Source of the DNA: Ptiloglossa arizonensis | Lineage: Eukaryota; Arthropoda; Insecta; Hymenoptera; Colletidae | Length of the DNA stretch: 64,000 nucleotides | Direction of reading: 5' to 3' | NCBI RefSeq assembly: GCF_051014685.1 | Contig: NC_135058.1 | Location: 4,626,811-4,690,810 of the forward strand | Shown here: positions 32,941 through 47,167 of the stretch, piece by piece | Position numbering within the stretch: the stretch's first letter is position 1 | Layout of the letters: the number at the start of each line of letters is the position of its first letter | The notes under the pieces: model-generated | Seen by the model: the letters and a program-made list of their open reading frames with translations, nothing else | Database searches by the model: none | Told to the model about the DNA's origin: nothing | Program-made: the position numbers and the translations under genes

Positions 32941-35105
32941 TGTTCTTGATTGTGGTTTTTGTTTTTTAGTCGAAGTTGCCTTTTGAATTCGTATACGATA
33001 AGGTACGAGTGTCTTTCTTGGTTGTGCCGTTTTGTTTCACATTCAATAAGCATTTGCACTTGGTCGAGCAAGTTTTGTGATAGGTCGAACGGAGACGAGA
33101 GACGATGAAAGGTGGAACTTTGGTTCGCATTGATTCGTTATAATGTATACAGTGTTTCGTGAAATATGGAAATTACTTCGAGGTTACGTTCGATGCGCAA
33201 AGATAATATAAAAAAAGTTCGTGTAAACGTTCGTCGTGTCTGACCTTGTTTTCGAATTACAATCATCTTTGCGTCGCATCGGTTGTTCGCCTATCGTTAA
33301 AACAAAAAGGCTGCTTAAAGTTTCAAAGTGTGCTACAATTCTCAAGGAAACGGATTAAAACGCGTCGTGGGACCGTTACGAAGTATTTACAATCGGCGAG
33401 AGCAGAGCATCGTGAGCGTCGAGTGAAAAGTGCGAAGATAGAGGGCGGGGCAGTGAGACTGGGTGTGGTGGGGGATGGCCTCGTAGCGGCATTGAACGGT
33501 CAGTTTATTTTGCTCGCACTGGCAGCTCGATCAGCGACGATTGTCGTAACGCTAGAAAGTAGCCTCCGAATCAAAAGTAACGTCAGACAAGATGAATATT
33601 CGTTCGAACTTATTTCCGTTACTTTTGCGCGTTGAATTCACTTCTGAAATAGTATTCACCTTTCATGTAAGAGCCCTGTGTATCGTGCATGCATCGTCGA
33701 TCACAGAGAAGGAAACATCGCATAGGGCTAGAGAACCTAGCGGATTCGGCGTGTTCGTAAATGTTTGACGAAACGATGTATTCCCTGGACGCGTTCCCAT
33801 TAATTAACCAATCATGAGCTAAGCGATTAAATAATCCACGATACCGTACATCCATAGTTTTAAACGATAAGAATTTTACACTCTTACCATACATAATTGA
33901 ACAACCTGCACGCGCATCGATCGTTTCGAAACGCGAACAATTCGCAACTTCGATCGCGATTCTTTTAATCGTTTGTTTTGTTTGTTACAATTTGTCCCAA
34001 GTGTACGCAACTGACACCTAAGAAGCGATCGTATCGCTTGAATCGTTTTGCGCATTTCGTTTGAGCATGTGAAACATTTATTATTACTTTTTTCTCATTT
34101 CCTTTTCTCTTTTCTTTTTTTTTTTCTCTCTTCGTTTACTGTGTAATGTATATGCTTGGTAGAGTCGTAGAATTAGAATTTGATGATTATTAATACTTCG
34201 GCTTACGATTGTTATCGACAATTCTACGTTTGACAAGTTACCAATTGGTGATGAAAAAAAGACGGTGATCGAAGCGGTTGTACGGAACGAAAAAGAACTC
34301 TGTTATGTTTTTGCTGAAATTTTATCGTGCATCGTTATGCTGCGCTTTTAGTTCTCTCTTTTATCCGAGCCCCCTCGTGTTATTTATATAACAAATTCTC
34401 CCGGTACGATAGATTTCACACGTTCGCGACAACGATTACAATGGCACGATTACGCTTTTCGCGTACAATGGCACCCCGCGCCGTAGCAATTAAAATAGAT
34501 GTTACATTACAAAAGACACTTTAACATGGTCCTTCAGTAGAGCGCTTCGAAGCAACATTAACAGTTCGACATTTCTGCTTCGACAATCGATCGAAATTCA
34601 ATTCCGTTTAACTCGACGGTCGTTACGTTTATTATTTTACCTCTTGTCTGCCCGAAGAGATGAAACGAAAAAGAAAAAAAAAAGAAAGATAATCCTTTTT
34701 TGTTCGTTTCGCCAAATCGTTTTCGATTTTTCGACTCGTCGCTTGTTTCTTCGTATCTCTCTCTGTGCAATGTATTTTTCTTCTTTATGTTTTGTTAACT
34801 CGAGAAATGTCGATCGAACAAAAGCGTCACATTGTCGAAAGGCTTTGCATACATCTCGAAATGTTAAAGTGCATTTTACACGGTCGAATGAGATAACTTT
34901 AAAACGCCTGGCTTTCGTCACGGAGAAAAAGGTTAACCGAGCGCTTCTGGAATGCATGGCACAGTGTTGACAAGTATTCTCTACTAATTGCAACGAATTT
35001 TACGAAATGCAAAGCACACAGAAAAGAACGTCAGGATAAAATATGCTAACCTATTTTTATATATATATATAAAGAAAACTATATCTATTATAAATAAGTA
35101 AATAC

Positions 35106-35143
<38 letters not shown>

Positions 35144-38100
35144 GCATATATATATACATATATATAAAATCGTATATTATATATATACGATTATGAAATC
35201 TATCGTGTGTGTGTTCATAGATAAATTGAAAATTGTAAAATCGAATACGTCGGAATATATGGGTTGTAATTGAAGGTACAGGAATTGGTTAATATATTTC
35301 GTTGTTATAAATTGGACTATGTTCCGATTTGTAGATATAAATAATATAGGTATCCTATTTTTTGCTCACTTTTTCCTTGCATTTACAAACAACAACAAAA
35401 AAAATATGTAATAAAAATTATGAAATATTAATTTATGCGTTTCCTTTCACTCTCATTCATTACACTCGCCGTTTCTTTGTAGCGGAAAAAGGAAAAAAAT
35501 GAAAAAAAAAAAAGAAATAAAAAATAATAAAAAGAAAAACAAACAAAAAAAAGACACAAAAAAACCGACTACGATCGGAGAAACAAAAAAAACTGTACGC
35601 AAACATATACACGCTAAAATCCAACAGAGTTTCGCATTCGCGAAGCGTCAAAACGAGAAAAGAAAAAAAAAAAAAGCAGCCATGGAAAAAGGGAGAAAAA
35701 AAAGTTCCCCGTTCGTTTCAACACTGTCATACTGTGCCATACATATCCACTTCGGTGTACGATGGTTCAGTGAAAAAAAAAAGAAAAAAAAAAAGTTTGT
35801 CTATAGATCATACACGCCGCAAACTTTTTCCTTTTGCGTAACGTTCACGCGTAGGTTGCCAATAGCGAGCGAAATTATAAATTCCGCGACGCATGATGCA
35901 CGCAGAATCGATCTTCGCTTAAACCGTTTAAGTAGCCACGCGATACGGTGGCTGTTCCAATTGTTTGTCTGGTACATATATATACATATGTGAAATTTGT
36001 ATGTTTTGTCCACTGTTTCGAGGAAACGAATCAGTCGATGGAGCTCGATGGATAAAATGGTCGAGCGATCGTATCGAATCAAAGTTCGAAAAATCGATCA
36101 TTTTTCGTTCTTTTTTTCAAAATTCGAATTCACTTTGGTATATTTACCTTCGAGTCGATTCAATTTCTAATTCTCTTTGCGCGGTGGAGAGCCTTCAAAT
36201 ATTAAACTTAACGAGAAAGAATTGAATCGAAAGAGTGACAAGTCTGATTTCGAATACCGGTTCTCCAATCCGGTTGGACAATTCTTTATCCTCTCGAGTG
36301 GGATTCGTTTTGGTGTCTTTACCTTTTGCTTTGGAGTTAATTCGAGCTTTCGACGGCCGTTAGTTTTCAAATATTAATCTCGAAACTAAGAACCTCGCGA
36401 TAGATCGACCAATCGATAGAAGTACACCGAGCGAATGATTCGATTAAAAATTTCGATACAACGATCCGATCAACCGATTCGTTTCCGCAGAAATCTCTAC
36501 AGCCTCTAAACGGATCATTCGAAATTTTGAAAGCACACACCACTGGCCTTTAAATTCGCCACGTTGCACAAATCGTATACAATTTTTGCATGCTATGCAC
36601 GTATTTAACCGTTATGGCAATTAACGCGTGTTAACCCTTTCGCCGCGGCGTACGTGTAAGAACGTTCGATGGAAACGAAACTGTAATTACTTCGATCGCG
36701 ATCGAATGTTACGATAATAAAGTAAGCGTAATAATGATTAATGGATGTATTTCCACGTCCTTCTCGAACGAGTGGCTACTTATTACGAGCGCATGCGTAC
36801 AGGGTGATGTAAAAAAAAGGGGACGAAGGGGAATTTACGGTCGTATAGTACTCGCAAAAGTAGACGAAGGAAACAACGTTCGAAAATGAAACTCAACGGA
36901 GATACAACGAAACGAAAGCAAACGATCGCGGCGAGCGAGAATTTTCCAAAACGTGTAATTAGAATTCTGTCCAAGAAATGAATAAGCGTGATTGGTTTTC
37001 AAAACGAGAATAAATTTACCGAATAATATTTTGTTCACTTTTTCCTTTTGCGATTATCGTACACTCGGAGATTCTTCGACCATCTCCTCTGAGTCGTCCT
37101 GTACGCGCCATAGGCAACGAAAGGGTTAAATCGGTATCGGTTAAGAGTGTAAAAGATCTGTCGATCGTTCCGTGATTCTCGACGATATTCGTGTGCACGC
37201 GAGCAAACACCATCTTTTCGATGGCCCCGATCGACGAACAGAGTATAAACAGTGCCAAAGAGACTGAGCTGAACGACACTCAGAGAACATAGTAGGTGAT
37301 TACTAGGTGTTCCAAGTGCGACTTAAGTAAACGATGCAATAAACGTGCTTCTAGCGTACGCGCCGCATTTCTAAACGAGGTTCGACGATTGTCCGACGTA
37401 CGAGCGCGACCCGTAGAGACGACGCGCGAAACGTTGGTGAACCGTACCGAACCTCCACGAGGGCTTGTCCGATGCGAGTTCCCCATCAGGCTTGCGGTAC
37501 GTTCCCCGCGATACTGTCGGAACGCGCAGTGTGTACAGAAAGTAACGTCTTCGCGAATGTAAGTGCTCTTAACCATGCATTTGATAAAACTCGTAACGAT
37601 TGTTTTTCGACGCATCGTGGCTGACCCCGTTTACCGGTTATTCGCCGCCCCAACCAGCTCGAAACGAGAGAGTTCGTGTCTCTTCCTACCCCCCTCCCTG
37701 AAATTTTCTCCCGTCGGTTAACGTCGTCGTTGCATCGGAATAGTTTTCGTAGCGTAATACACGTCTTCGCTAGTCGACGATCACGCGTTTCGATGTATTT
37801 TATCGTTAAGTAATATCGTCTAGATTAGAGGTCGCTGAACTCGACCCGTTTGAAACGAATCAAAATTCTAAATATTAAAGAAACGATCCCCATTCGCTTT
37901 CCAGACTCCGTTTTCTTTTCTTTTTTTTTTTTTTTTTTTTTTTTGGTTTTCGTTTTCCATCGATGTTCGAATTTTTGACCTCGATACGAAACGTTTCCCT
38001 TGGGTTGCGAATTTCGTTTGCGCGCCCGCTGCCCCTCCCCACCCCCCCGCCCCCCACCCCAGTCGAGCAAACGTAGTGCCTTCTTTTCTTTTCGTTGCGA

Positions 38101-38499
38101 ACGACTCCCGTAAAACTCGGGTGGTGTTGTTCTCGTTCGACGTTCCGATTTTTGCGAAATTCGACGCGCGAACAATTATAATATCGTCATCGTCATCGTT
38201 GTCCACGTAGATCGAGCGAAAATCCCTAGACCGATGACCCCGGTGGGTCTGTGTCGCGGTTAGGATCGTTGAACCAACGAGATCGCGGAAAGTGATTCAA
38301 CGCTTATCATCGATCATGGAAACACGCACGCATACACAACACACGTATACACACACACGCACACACACGTAGTGTCTTATCGGTTAAATGTCGTTGAGTG
38401 ATATTTAATTCGAAGTAGAAACAATAGAGGATAAAGTTCTCGCGAATCAAAGTACATATATCGATCTGCGCGAGTTACGTCATCGAAAAAATGTTTCAA

Positions 38500-38570
38500 C
38501 TCTTTCTCTCTCTTTCTTACTATTTCTCTCTCTTTCTCTCTCTCTCTCTCTTACTCTCTTTCTAACTTAC
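38500..38570. repeat. TC-rich microsatellite
   Basis: An interrupted (TC)n/(TTTC)n tract of about 70 bp, followed 90 bp later by a TA-rich tract at 38,660-38,730. Confidence 0.85.
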
Positions 38571-41500
38571 TCTTTTTTGATTTGTTCGAAGCTTAAGGGT
38601 GAAAAAAAAAACAGAAAATCCAAGTGCCAATTCTAGCGAAGCGAGAGTAAAGGACTATACATATATACATATAATATAAAAAAATCTATATATATATCTA
38701 TATATATATATATCATGTATATATATACCTAGCGTAATTTTATGTGCATTATTTCTTACGTGAACGATACCAATACGCGTAAACGCGCCGACGAGGAAGG
38801 AAACACTCTTGAAACTGTCTTTGCTTCGACATTTGGTTAAAAAGAAATGATTTAAGAAAAAAGTGAAAGGAACGTCGAACGCAAAGAATCGGTTTTTATT
38901 TCCATTCCTTTCTCGTTCGCGCCAAAATACGCATAATTATCGGAGGGACATACACTTAGATGAATTTTTAATGAGAAATAATTATCGCGTATTAGGCGAA
39001 GGAATTGTGTGAAAAGATACGAGACGGTATGCCGCGTGTAGGTTTTAAGGTTAAGTACATCTCTAGGTAGGCATCGTTGGTGTTCGTCGAACTTTCTGTA
39101 CTCCTCGCGGTCTCTTTCTCTGTCCAAATATCGAATCATTGATCTTGTAATTGTCCAATAGCCGCGAGGTGTCAGGAGCAAGGGTGTGCGTTCGGTAATC
39201 GATCGGTGATCGATCCGTTTCGATGCTTCGATATTCTACGAACGTGGTCTTCTTCGTAAACGAGAAATTCGTAAACGGTTTCCTCTACCGCGATCATTCT
39301 TCTCGCGATGTTCCCACTGATAGCAGAACATTTTTCGTCGATACTAATCTCTACATAGCCTGCGAATGTCCACGGAATTTTTAATTGTTAATCGCGTACC
39401 CTGCGATTACACCCGATTCGTGAATACCGTCGATACGTCGTCGATGTTCGGTATTTGTAATTCGTTATCGTTATTCTATTTCGCCAAGAAAACGGGGACT
39501 TCCATTTGACACGTTGAACAGAGACTGAAACGATTTTTTAACGTTCATAGACACGTCGGAGACTCGGTCTTGCGACGATCAAGTTCCCGGTGAAATTCTG
39601 TCTGTATAGTTCCACAAAGTTGGCAATAGGTTCGTCTTTTTTTTTTTGTTCCTTCCATTCCGCGTCTTCACTGCCTCTTTCGACCGTCCCTGCACGACAG
39701 AAAATTTCTCGTTACGTAACCGTCTTATATGAGCGCCGTGTTTCATCGTAATCGAAGCGTAGCCAGGCGAGGAGAACGATTTAAACAGGAAATCGAGGCG
39801 ACCCGTAACACGCATCGAATCGCAAGCATGAAACGCGACGAAAAACCTTATCGTCTCGATAGTCGGAATTCTCCTACGAGAACGAAAAAGCTTCCGAAGG
39901 TATACACGAGACGCGCGGAGCTCCATCTCGTCACTCGCTAATCATAGCTTGTACTGGAAATGCGTTACTATAGCAAATCCTTCGAGCCGACTGTTCGACG
40001 TTATTCCATTCGGCGTGCAATTTTCGTGGACGATCATCGAACGCTGCGTCGTTCGTAATCGAATGCTGTTAGCGTCGAAAGAAAAATGAAAAATGTTTCT
40101 CCGAACAAAGCGTGTTCCAAGGAGGAACGTAACATTGCTTATCGCGTTGCATATGCGCACGAACTATCGGAACTTTCGAAATGTCAACGAATAAATTATC
40201 GGGCTACTTCGTCAACGACGAGCGTACTGTCGCACTATCCAACGACAATATATATTCAACAATACGTACACGCAACCGTTATATTCTAAAGTTAGGTTCA
40301 TTGTCGTAATGATTTACGTCAACGGAACTTTGGCATTAGATATTACCAAAACAACCAACGGAGGTTATGTTGGATCGATGTACGAACAATCTATGAATTC
40401 GTTGAATTGGAAAATAATTTTGTTAACGATAGCCGACATCACGCTGTTCGTTGGTTCAAGCAATGAGAACAAAAGTTCTTCCCCTATTTCGAACACGAAT
40501 TCGTCCTTTTCAATTTCTGTTGTACGAAGGCTTTGTTTTCAAAACCGTTACAACCCGATTTGCTTAGCTGTGTAAACATCGCTGAACAGCGACGAGAGAT
40601 ATCGGGTTAAAAATCGCACTCGAAAGGAAAAACCAAGATGAAATACAAAGATTAGTTCGATACGGTCGATACGCATCTGGTTTCCGGTTACGCGTGTCTC
40701 GTTATTCATCGATTTAAAGGAGCGCACGAGGAGTGAGATTTTCGTGTCCTTCGATGAAAAGATGCATGCTCCGATATACGACTATTTTTGTACGTTGGTA
40801 TCTTCTGACAGACTTTCCGATACTATCTCCAATTTCCGCAAGCAACAGGCTGGACGGGATTGCTGAATAAGAGAAGTTTCGTTTCTGTTCGCATTTAACG
40901 GTTCTAGCCGGTTGTTCAACCGAAGATCTTTCTATACACGCGACGCGCCACACCGTGCCAATCCGTACGAACGAAGTGCATTAAGTAGTTAATTAATCGG
41001 TGTATAGATCGCGCGACTAGTTCTCTACCGCAAAGTTTTGTATATACACACGGCTGCAACCGAAAACGAAGAACGCACAGTGTCGAATATCCGTCGGCAA
41101 AAAAGGATTTTTGGTCACCGATTTTCTTTTTCGAGAGATACATTTGCACGTAGTCGTTGCAATAACATTGGATTCTCGTTGAGCTTGTAGAGCGAATCCT
41201 CACGGTGTGCGTTTCCAAACGATTTACACGCAATTCGTCGATAATACCTCTCGAGAGAAATATTTCATACGAGTGCCTCGAACTAAATTCATTTATCGTT
41301 ACAACTTTTAAAGGTTGTTCGTAATAACGGAGGTGGAGAATATTTGAGAGAAAACGAACGACGAGGGTAACGGGTGCGCGACCCGTGCCCGGGAATTGTT
41401 GCTAGTATTGTTATTATCATTTCTTTCTTCCCCGTTGTACGTCGTAGAATCTTAAAAGACGAGTGAGTTACCGGAAGAGCGGTATGTATGTCCGTTTATC

Positions 41501-42554
41501 GCGTAGTACTATATTTTCTGACTGTGATGCTAGGAACTTTGTAACACGTAGGTTGCGCATAAGATTTCGTTCGACGGTGAATCGATGTAGCAGGATTTTT
41601 CATTGTCGAACCGACGACCCGTGACAGGATGAATGGCGCACCGTTGAACATCGCCTTTTTCCCCTTTTGTTGATTCCATCATTGTTGTCTGATTTCGTAC
41701 GGTAACCGAGACGAAACGATAGTTTCTTCGACACGACGTGAAATGATTTGTCGTTGCCTTTAATCGAACGAGACAGTGGGAGAAGAATTGATCGTTGTAG
41801 GTGTTTATAGAAGTACTTTAATTATGGGTAGATATTGTAGAAAGAAAACAAAATGTATGTCGCGGCGCACGATGAAACAAAATGTGAATATACTTACGAT
41901 CGGAACAACGTTGATAATAACTTAGTTAATTATAATTTTGTGTCAGGCGAGCTGACCTTTTGGTACATATAGCGAGCAACGTAGTATAGTTGCATAAGCG
42001 TCGGACGTAGAATTTGTGAGTTAACACGTCCGTAATGTAGGAGGACCGACGTTCAATATTCGAGTTCTGAACGGATCGTGAATTTTTGTACATAACGTTC
42101 ATTATTTTCGGTGACATAACCATGTGACATCATTGTACAGTACATAAATTAGCGGTTACACCATAAACACCGAGCAAGTTCAAATTTCGCTCGAGTGCAT
42201 CGCGCGACTTCCACGGTGACCAGATGGGAGACATCGAACGAGCGTTGTTCTTTTTTCTTTTTCATAAAAAAAAAAAACGGCATTATTTAGAGGCCACGAT
42301 GTCGCCGATAACGATCTTTAAACCCAATCGACGGTCCCTCCCGTCGATTCTATTCGTTCGTCCACATCGAGGTCATCGGGGAACGCTCGATCGCGAAAGA
42401 TTCTCTTTTTTACCCGAGAAGCATGCGGTTAGAAGGTGCTCGGGCGTCGTAGCGAGAGAAAAAGGAAGCTTCGCGTGACACACGAAAGAGAGAGAGTACA
42501 GAAAACGCGTAAACGACACTAGATCGTGCTACCGAAAACGAACAAAAAAAAATA

Positions 42555-42586
<32 letters not shown>

Positions 42587-42600
42587 CTAAATAAATAAAA
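42555..42600. repeat. (AAAT)n microsatellite
   Basis: About eleven AAAT units with one CTAA interruption. The AATAAA hexamers in it are products of the repeat and should not be read as polyadenylation signals. Confidence 0.9.
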
Positions 42601-43474
42601 CACGGTGAAGACAAGGAGGACGAAGAAGAACGAGGAAGCATGATTTTTATCGCCCATATCAAACTAAGGGTTAGCTCGTAACGAATCATAAAATGCGAAA
42701 AAGAATAAAAAAAAGAAATAAAATAAACTAAAAAAAGTAAACGAAATCAGGGACCGGTCGCGTATTCGGAACGAACGACGTACCGGAAAACCGATTCCGT
42801 TGGGTCCGATGAACAAGGAAACGACGACGATATTGCCTTCTGCCCTCGTGTACGATTACGAGACCGGTCTTTACCTGCGTACTATCGAGGAACACGGGAA
42901 ACGTTTACGTTCTCTGAAGTGCTTATTAAAGTGTATATATCGCCTCGCGTACTCGAACGACTGAACTGAATTAAATCGTGACTTAATGCGACCGTGTGCG
43001 AATGTGTTGCGAGCGCCTGGAAAATATTTCGTTTTGTCCTTCGAGGGCAACGTTGTCCGGATCGTCGAGGCCAACGTTATCCTCCAGAGATCCCTTTTCG
43101 TGTTGCCTCTTGGAAAAGAAGGGAGGGAGGAGGAACGACGACGACGACGACGACGACGACGGACGTAGGAACGGAACGCGTTGTTTTCCCTTATCCCTTT
43201 TCCCTTCTACTCTTCCTCGCCCCCTGTTTTTCGGTTCGCGTTCGCGGCGACCCGACGGGCGAACGAGCGAGATGGTATATAACCATACAACACACACGCG
43301 CGCGCGTAACACATACACAAATATACACAGAGCGGTCGGGCGGTCCCACGAGAGAGGATCGCTCGTGTATAGGTATATAATGTAACCCGTGACTCTTTTT
43401 ATTGACGACGACTGCATTGCTCCCCCTGACAAAGGCTCGTATATTCATTACATAGTTGTATTTGCAATTATTAC

Positions 43475-43904
43475 CTATGCATATATATATATATATAAAT
43501 ATAAATCTATGAATATAAATATATATATATATAAATATGTGTGTATGTATATATATATATATATATTATATTCACTAATTAAAAGTATATACAAAAAGGC
43601 AAAGAATGTGGATAAGAGAGAGGAATTTAAATATTGTTGGCGAGAATGGAGAGTGCTAAATGAACGACCGCGTGGAACATTATCGACGATGGAAGGGGGA
43701 ATCATCGAATGATTTCACGATGATAGGAAGAAGAGATTTTTGTATTATCTCTCTCCGATTCGGAACACCACGAGATACATGGGGGGAAAAAAACGGACAC
43801 ATTTCTTCTCTTTCTCTGTTGATTCCATTTTTGCATCCTTTTTCTTTCCCCCCGATTCTTCTTCCGCCAATTATTATATAATTATTGCTATTATTACTAT
43901 TACG

Positions 43905-43969
<65 letters not shown>

Positions 43970-43970
43970 T
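43475..43970. repeat. TA-rich and (ATT)n microsatellites
   Basis: Two blocks: TA dinucleotides with AAAT/GTAT interruptions at 43,475-43,572 and a pure ATT array at about 43,905-43,966. Open frames across them translate to YIYIYI and IIII runs and are rejected. Confidence 0.9.
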
Positions 43971-46900
43971 ATTATGTATGTTAACCTTTCGATTGCGTTA
44001 TCCTCGAGTTTAAACTGGGACGTGCAATGTTGCGGTTCGAGATCAATGTATTCCGAGCGCAATTACTAACCTGCTTAGAGAAATCGCGTCTTCGCGTAAA
44101 GTAATCGCGCGCGTGCACGATTGTCCTGGGGGAATGATCCTTGGATCCAAACGACGAGTGCACGGGAAATAAACGTTATACACGAGAAACAATTCCGACG
44201 CCGGCAAATTTGATCAAACGTGGCCCCACGTATTGTATCCAGCATCGAAGGCTCGTAACCACATTTTCTAATTAGTCGAAATTCACCGTGTATAAAGCCC
44301 ACGTATGATAAAACGACGAGACGAATATATCTGTTATCTGGACCGCTTTAGCGCGTATGTTTGCACTGCGCAAGCAAAGGGAACATGTAAATCGAGTAGC
44401 GCGTTGTTCGTGCAATCATATCATTCGGATAGTGCAAGCAGGTGTTCTATCCAAATAGTACAAACGTCTAGGTGGCATAAACGCGTCTGTTGCGTACGTG
44501 GGCGTGTACAACGTATTAATTTTCGTAAGCGAACAAGACACGTCGTTTGAAACAATTGGAGGATCGTTTGACTGTAACGAGGAAAGCACTCGAGGCATTA
44601 AAAGTTCTAACTTTAAGTCGGTAAGAATGCTATTATGTTAAAATACACAGTATTGATTTCATCCCCAAATGTTTGGTTCATTGTTCTAAATTGGCTAAAT
44701 ACGTGACACGTTAATTGTTTCGCGTAATGTGTCCGCCGAGTGCTGCTGGTGTGGGCAAAATGGTAACAAACAACGAATTCGGTAACAATAACTTTTCTGT
44801 GACTGACACTTGTAATCATATAATAACAATTTATATTCGATTGAACGGCTATCTATGCAATACTTTCACCTAAATTCAAATAACACTATCGACGACTATT
44901 ATCTTTAATATTATTCTTAACACGAACAATGAAAAATATCCTGAACTGTTTAAGAATTGGATTCCACTTATAAGTTATACTTTATTCAATTTGAAATATA
45001 TAGCAGTCCGTTTGAAAATAAGGAGAGATTGGTTCGAGTCATTATTTTGCGGTTTTCGAAACTATTTAAGAACACACAAATTCTAGAAGTTGGCGGTTTT
45101 CATTGATTCTTACGAAACCTGCCTTCGTAAAAATACGTTTATTACCGTTTGACTTACGAATTTCGATTATTTTTTCTTCTTTCGATCGCAAAGGAACTAT
45201 CACTATTCCGAAACGAAAAATCGATAGATTTAACGATACCCGAAGTCCTGTTTCTGGAGACGTATCATACTCTGTAGACAAGGTCTGTTAAGATGACATC
45301 TTCTGTCTTAGACGGTATCTTTTCCTGATCTTGACGCAACGATTACGTACTAGCAACTGTTGAGGAATACGTGAAACGAGGAAACACAAAGATGATGTTA
45401 TTCTACGTAGGTTTCGACTTGCACCGAGAGTCGTTGAAAAAGATAGCAGTACAAACGTCGAACCATTCTCAATTGCTTCCACACTTGACACGACAAGAGT
45501 TGGAGGAAGACTGGTTTTCAAACGTAGAGGATTAGAGAATACATACGGACGTCTCTGAACGCTTTACGAATCCACCAAGTCTAAATAAAACGCCAGATCA
45601 AACATTATTACCGTCTTTGACCTATTCGGAAAGTGGTCATAAATACACAAAACTGATAATCCTATTTCCTCGACTACAATACTGCACCGCCTTCATTAAT
45701 ACCGTCTATAGTACAAAGGACATTCGGGTTTTCCGAGTCTGCTAGTTGGAGCGCTGAATTGTCGAAAACCGCGGCTTTGTCGACTTATCCTAACCACAAT
45801 TGTACAGTGCCCGCGAACGATAAAAGCGCAATTAAAAGAGAAAAGGAAACAAATTATGGAAGTATTCTTTTCGAATTGTTCAAGGCTTGAACCGAGAGTC
45901 CCATTTGCAAAGTAGAAATAATTTTGATATTCTTGTATCGCGAAAATGACTTTTCGAATGAAAAAAGAACTAATTAGAAAGTACAATCATTTACGATTAA
46001 AAGAAAACAAAATCGAAGTTTGTATGTTTAACAGGCACGGAGATGAAAATTCTTTCGCGAAGGCAGTTTTCGTAAACGTAAGTGAAAACTATAAATTTTA
46101 AGAATCTGTATGTTTTAAACAATTTCAAAAACGGCAGAACGAAGACTCAACCTCGCCTTATTTCCGCTCGAACTGCGACATATTTCAATTTGAATAAAAT
46201 CCTTGACATCTGGTGAAAAAAGTAATCGAGTTGGAATGGCACGTATGTATAAATAATTATTCGATCGAACAAACGCCACGAATAAATATATAATCACTCT
46301 GATGAAAGTGGCCTCGTTATCGGACATACACCACTTTCCAAATTAAGTAAATTTTCAGACACGTATATTTAATTTTCATTTTTCTGTCGTTCCACTTAAT
46401 AAATAAACGAGGACATTAATCTTAATATCAATATCGTCTTCATTCGTCGTCTGTTCGAATTACATTTCGCCCATCTTGGCGGTACCGACGCGACATCTTC
46501 TTTCGTTTGTCTGATTCCTTTATATAGAATCATTTGTAACATTTTTTGAACGTACAGAAAGCAAAAAAAAAAAAAACAAAAATACCATTCCAATAAAATT
46601 TCGGATCGCGATGCTGAGATAACGTCTTTGCCTATCATCGAAATAATCGTGTGTAAACGAAATAATAATCACGCGCTCGTCGTAATGTTACCAAAAAAAA
46701 AAAAAAAAAAATAAAGCGTGTTTTCGGCGTATTCGTTTAACGAATCCTCGGACATTCCTCACGGAGGTCGTCGCGTAGTACGTCGATGTGCGTGTACAGT
46801 GGGTTACATGGATTCGTGCCGCTTGAGGAGACTACGGCTTCCCCCTCTCCGCGCGCTTCTGGTTTTCTCGGATGGCTGAAGTAATGATGGGTGTGTGTTG

Positions 46901-47101
46901 ATGCGAGATACTGAGAAAGGGAAAGCGTGTTGCTGTTACGACGACGCAGCACGTATCCATGAACCCCGGGTTGTGCATACACGAGAGAAAAGCGATCTCT
47001 CGCGCGGATCAAGGAGGATCGAAACGTGCCTGGTACGACGTTCTTAAGTCGTCGACGAAGCATATACGTAAAAAAAAGGAACAACGAATCCGGTGTACCA
47101 G

Positions 47102-47105
<4 letters not shown>

Positions 47106-47164
<59 letters not shown>
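47106..47164. repeat. (GA)n microsatellite
   Basis: Almost 60 bp of uninterrupted GA. The overlapping open frames on both strands (46737-47465 -, 46959-47397 +) encode RERERE or SLSLSL and are not genes. Confidence 0.95.

Positions 47165-47167
<3 letters not shown>

Noticed and set aside
32544..33071. Asn-, Ile- and Tyr-run open frames
   Set aside because: They are translations of the (TTA)n microsatellite in different frames and strands.
42983..43448. Cluster of 120-150-codon frames on both strands
   Set aside because: All depend on the (GAC)n repeat (RRRRR, DDDDD, TTTTT or SSSSS in the different frames) and have no domain.
45020..45050. GGTTCGAGTCA resembling a tRNA B box
   Set aside because: No acceptor stem, anticodon loop or A box at the required spacing. 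The similar GGTTCGAATTTCG in the 145-bp repeat fails the same test.
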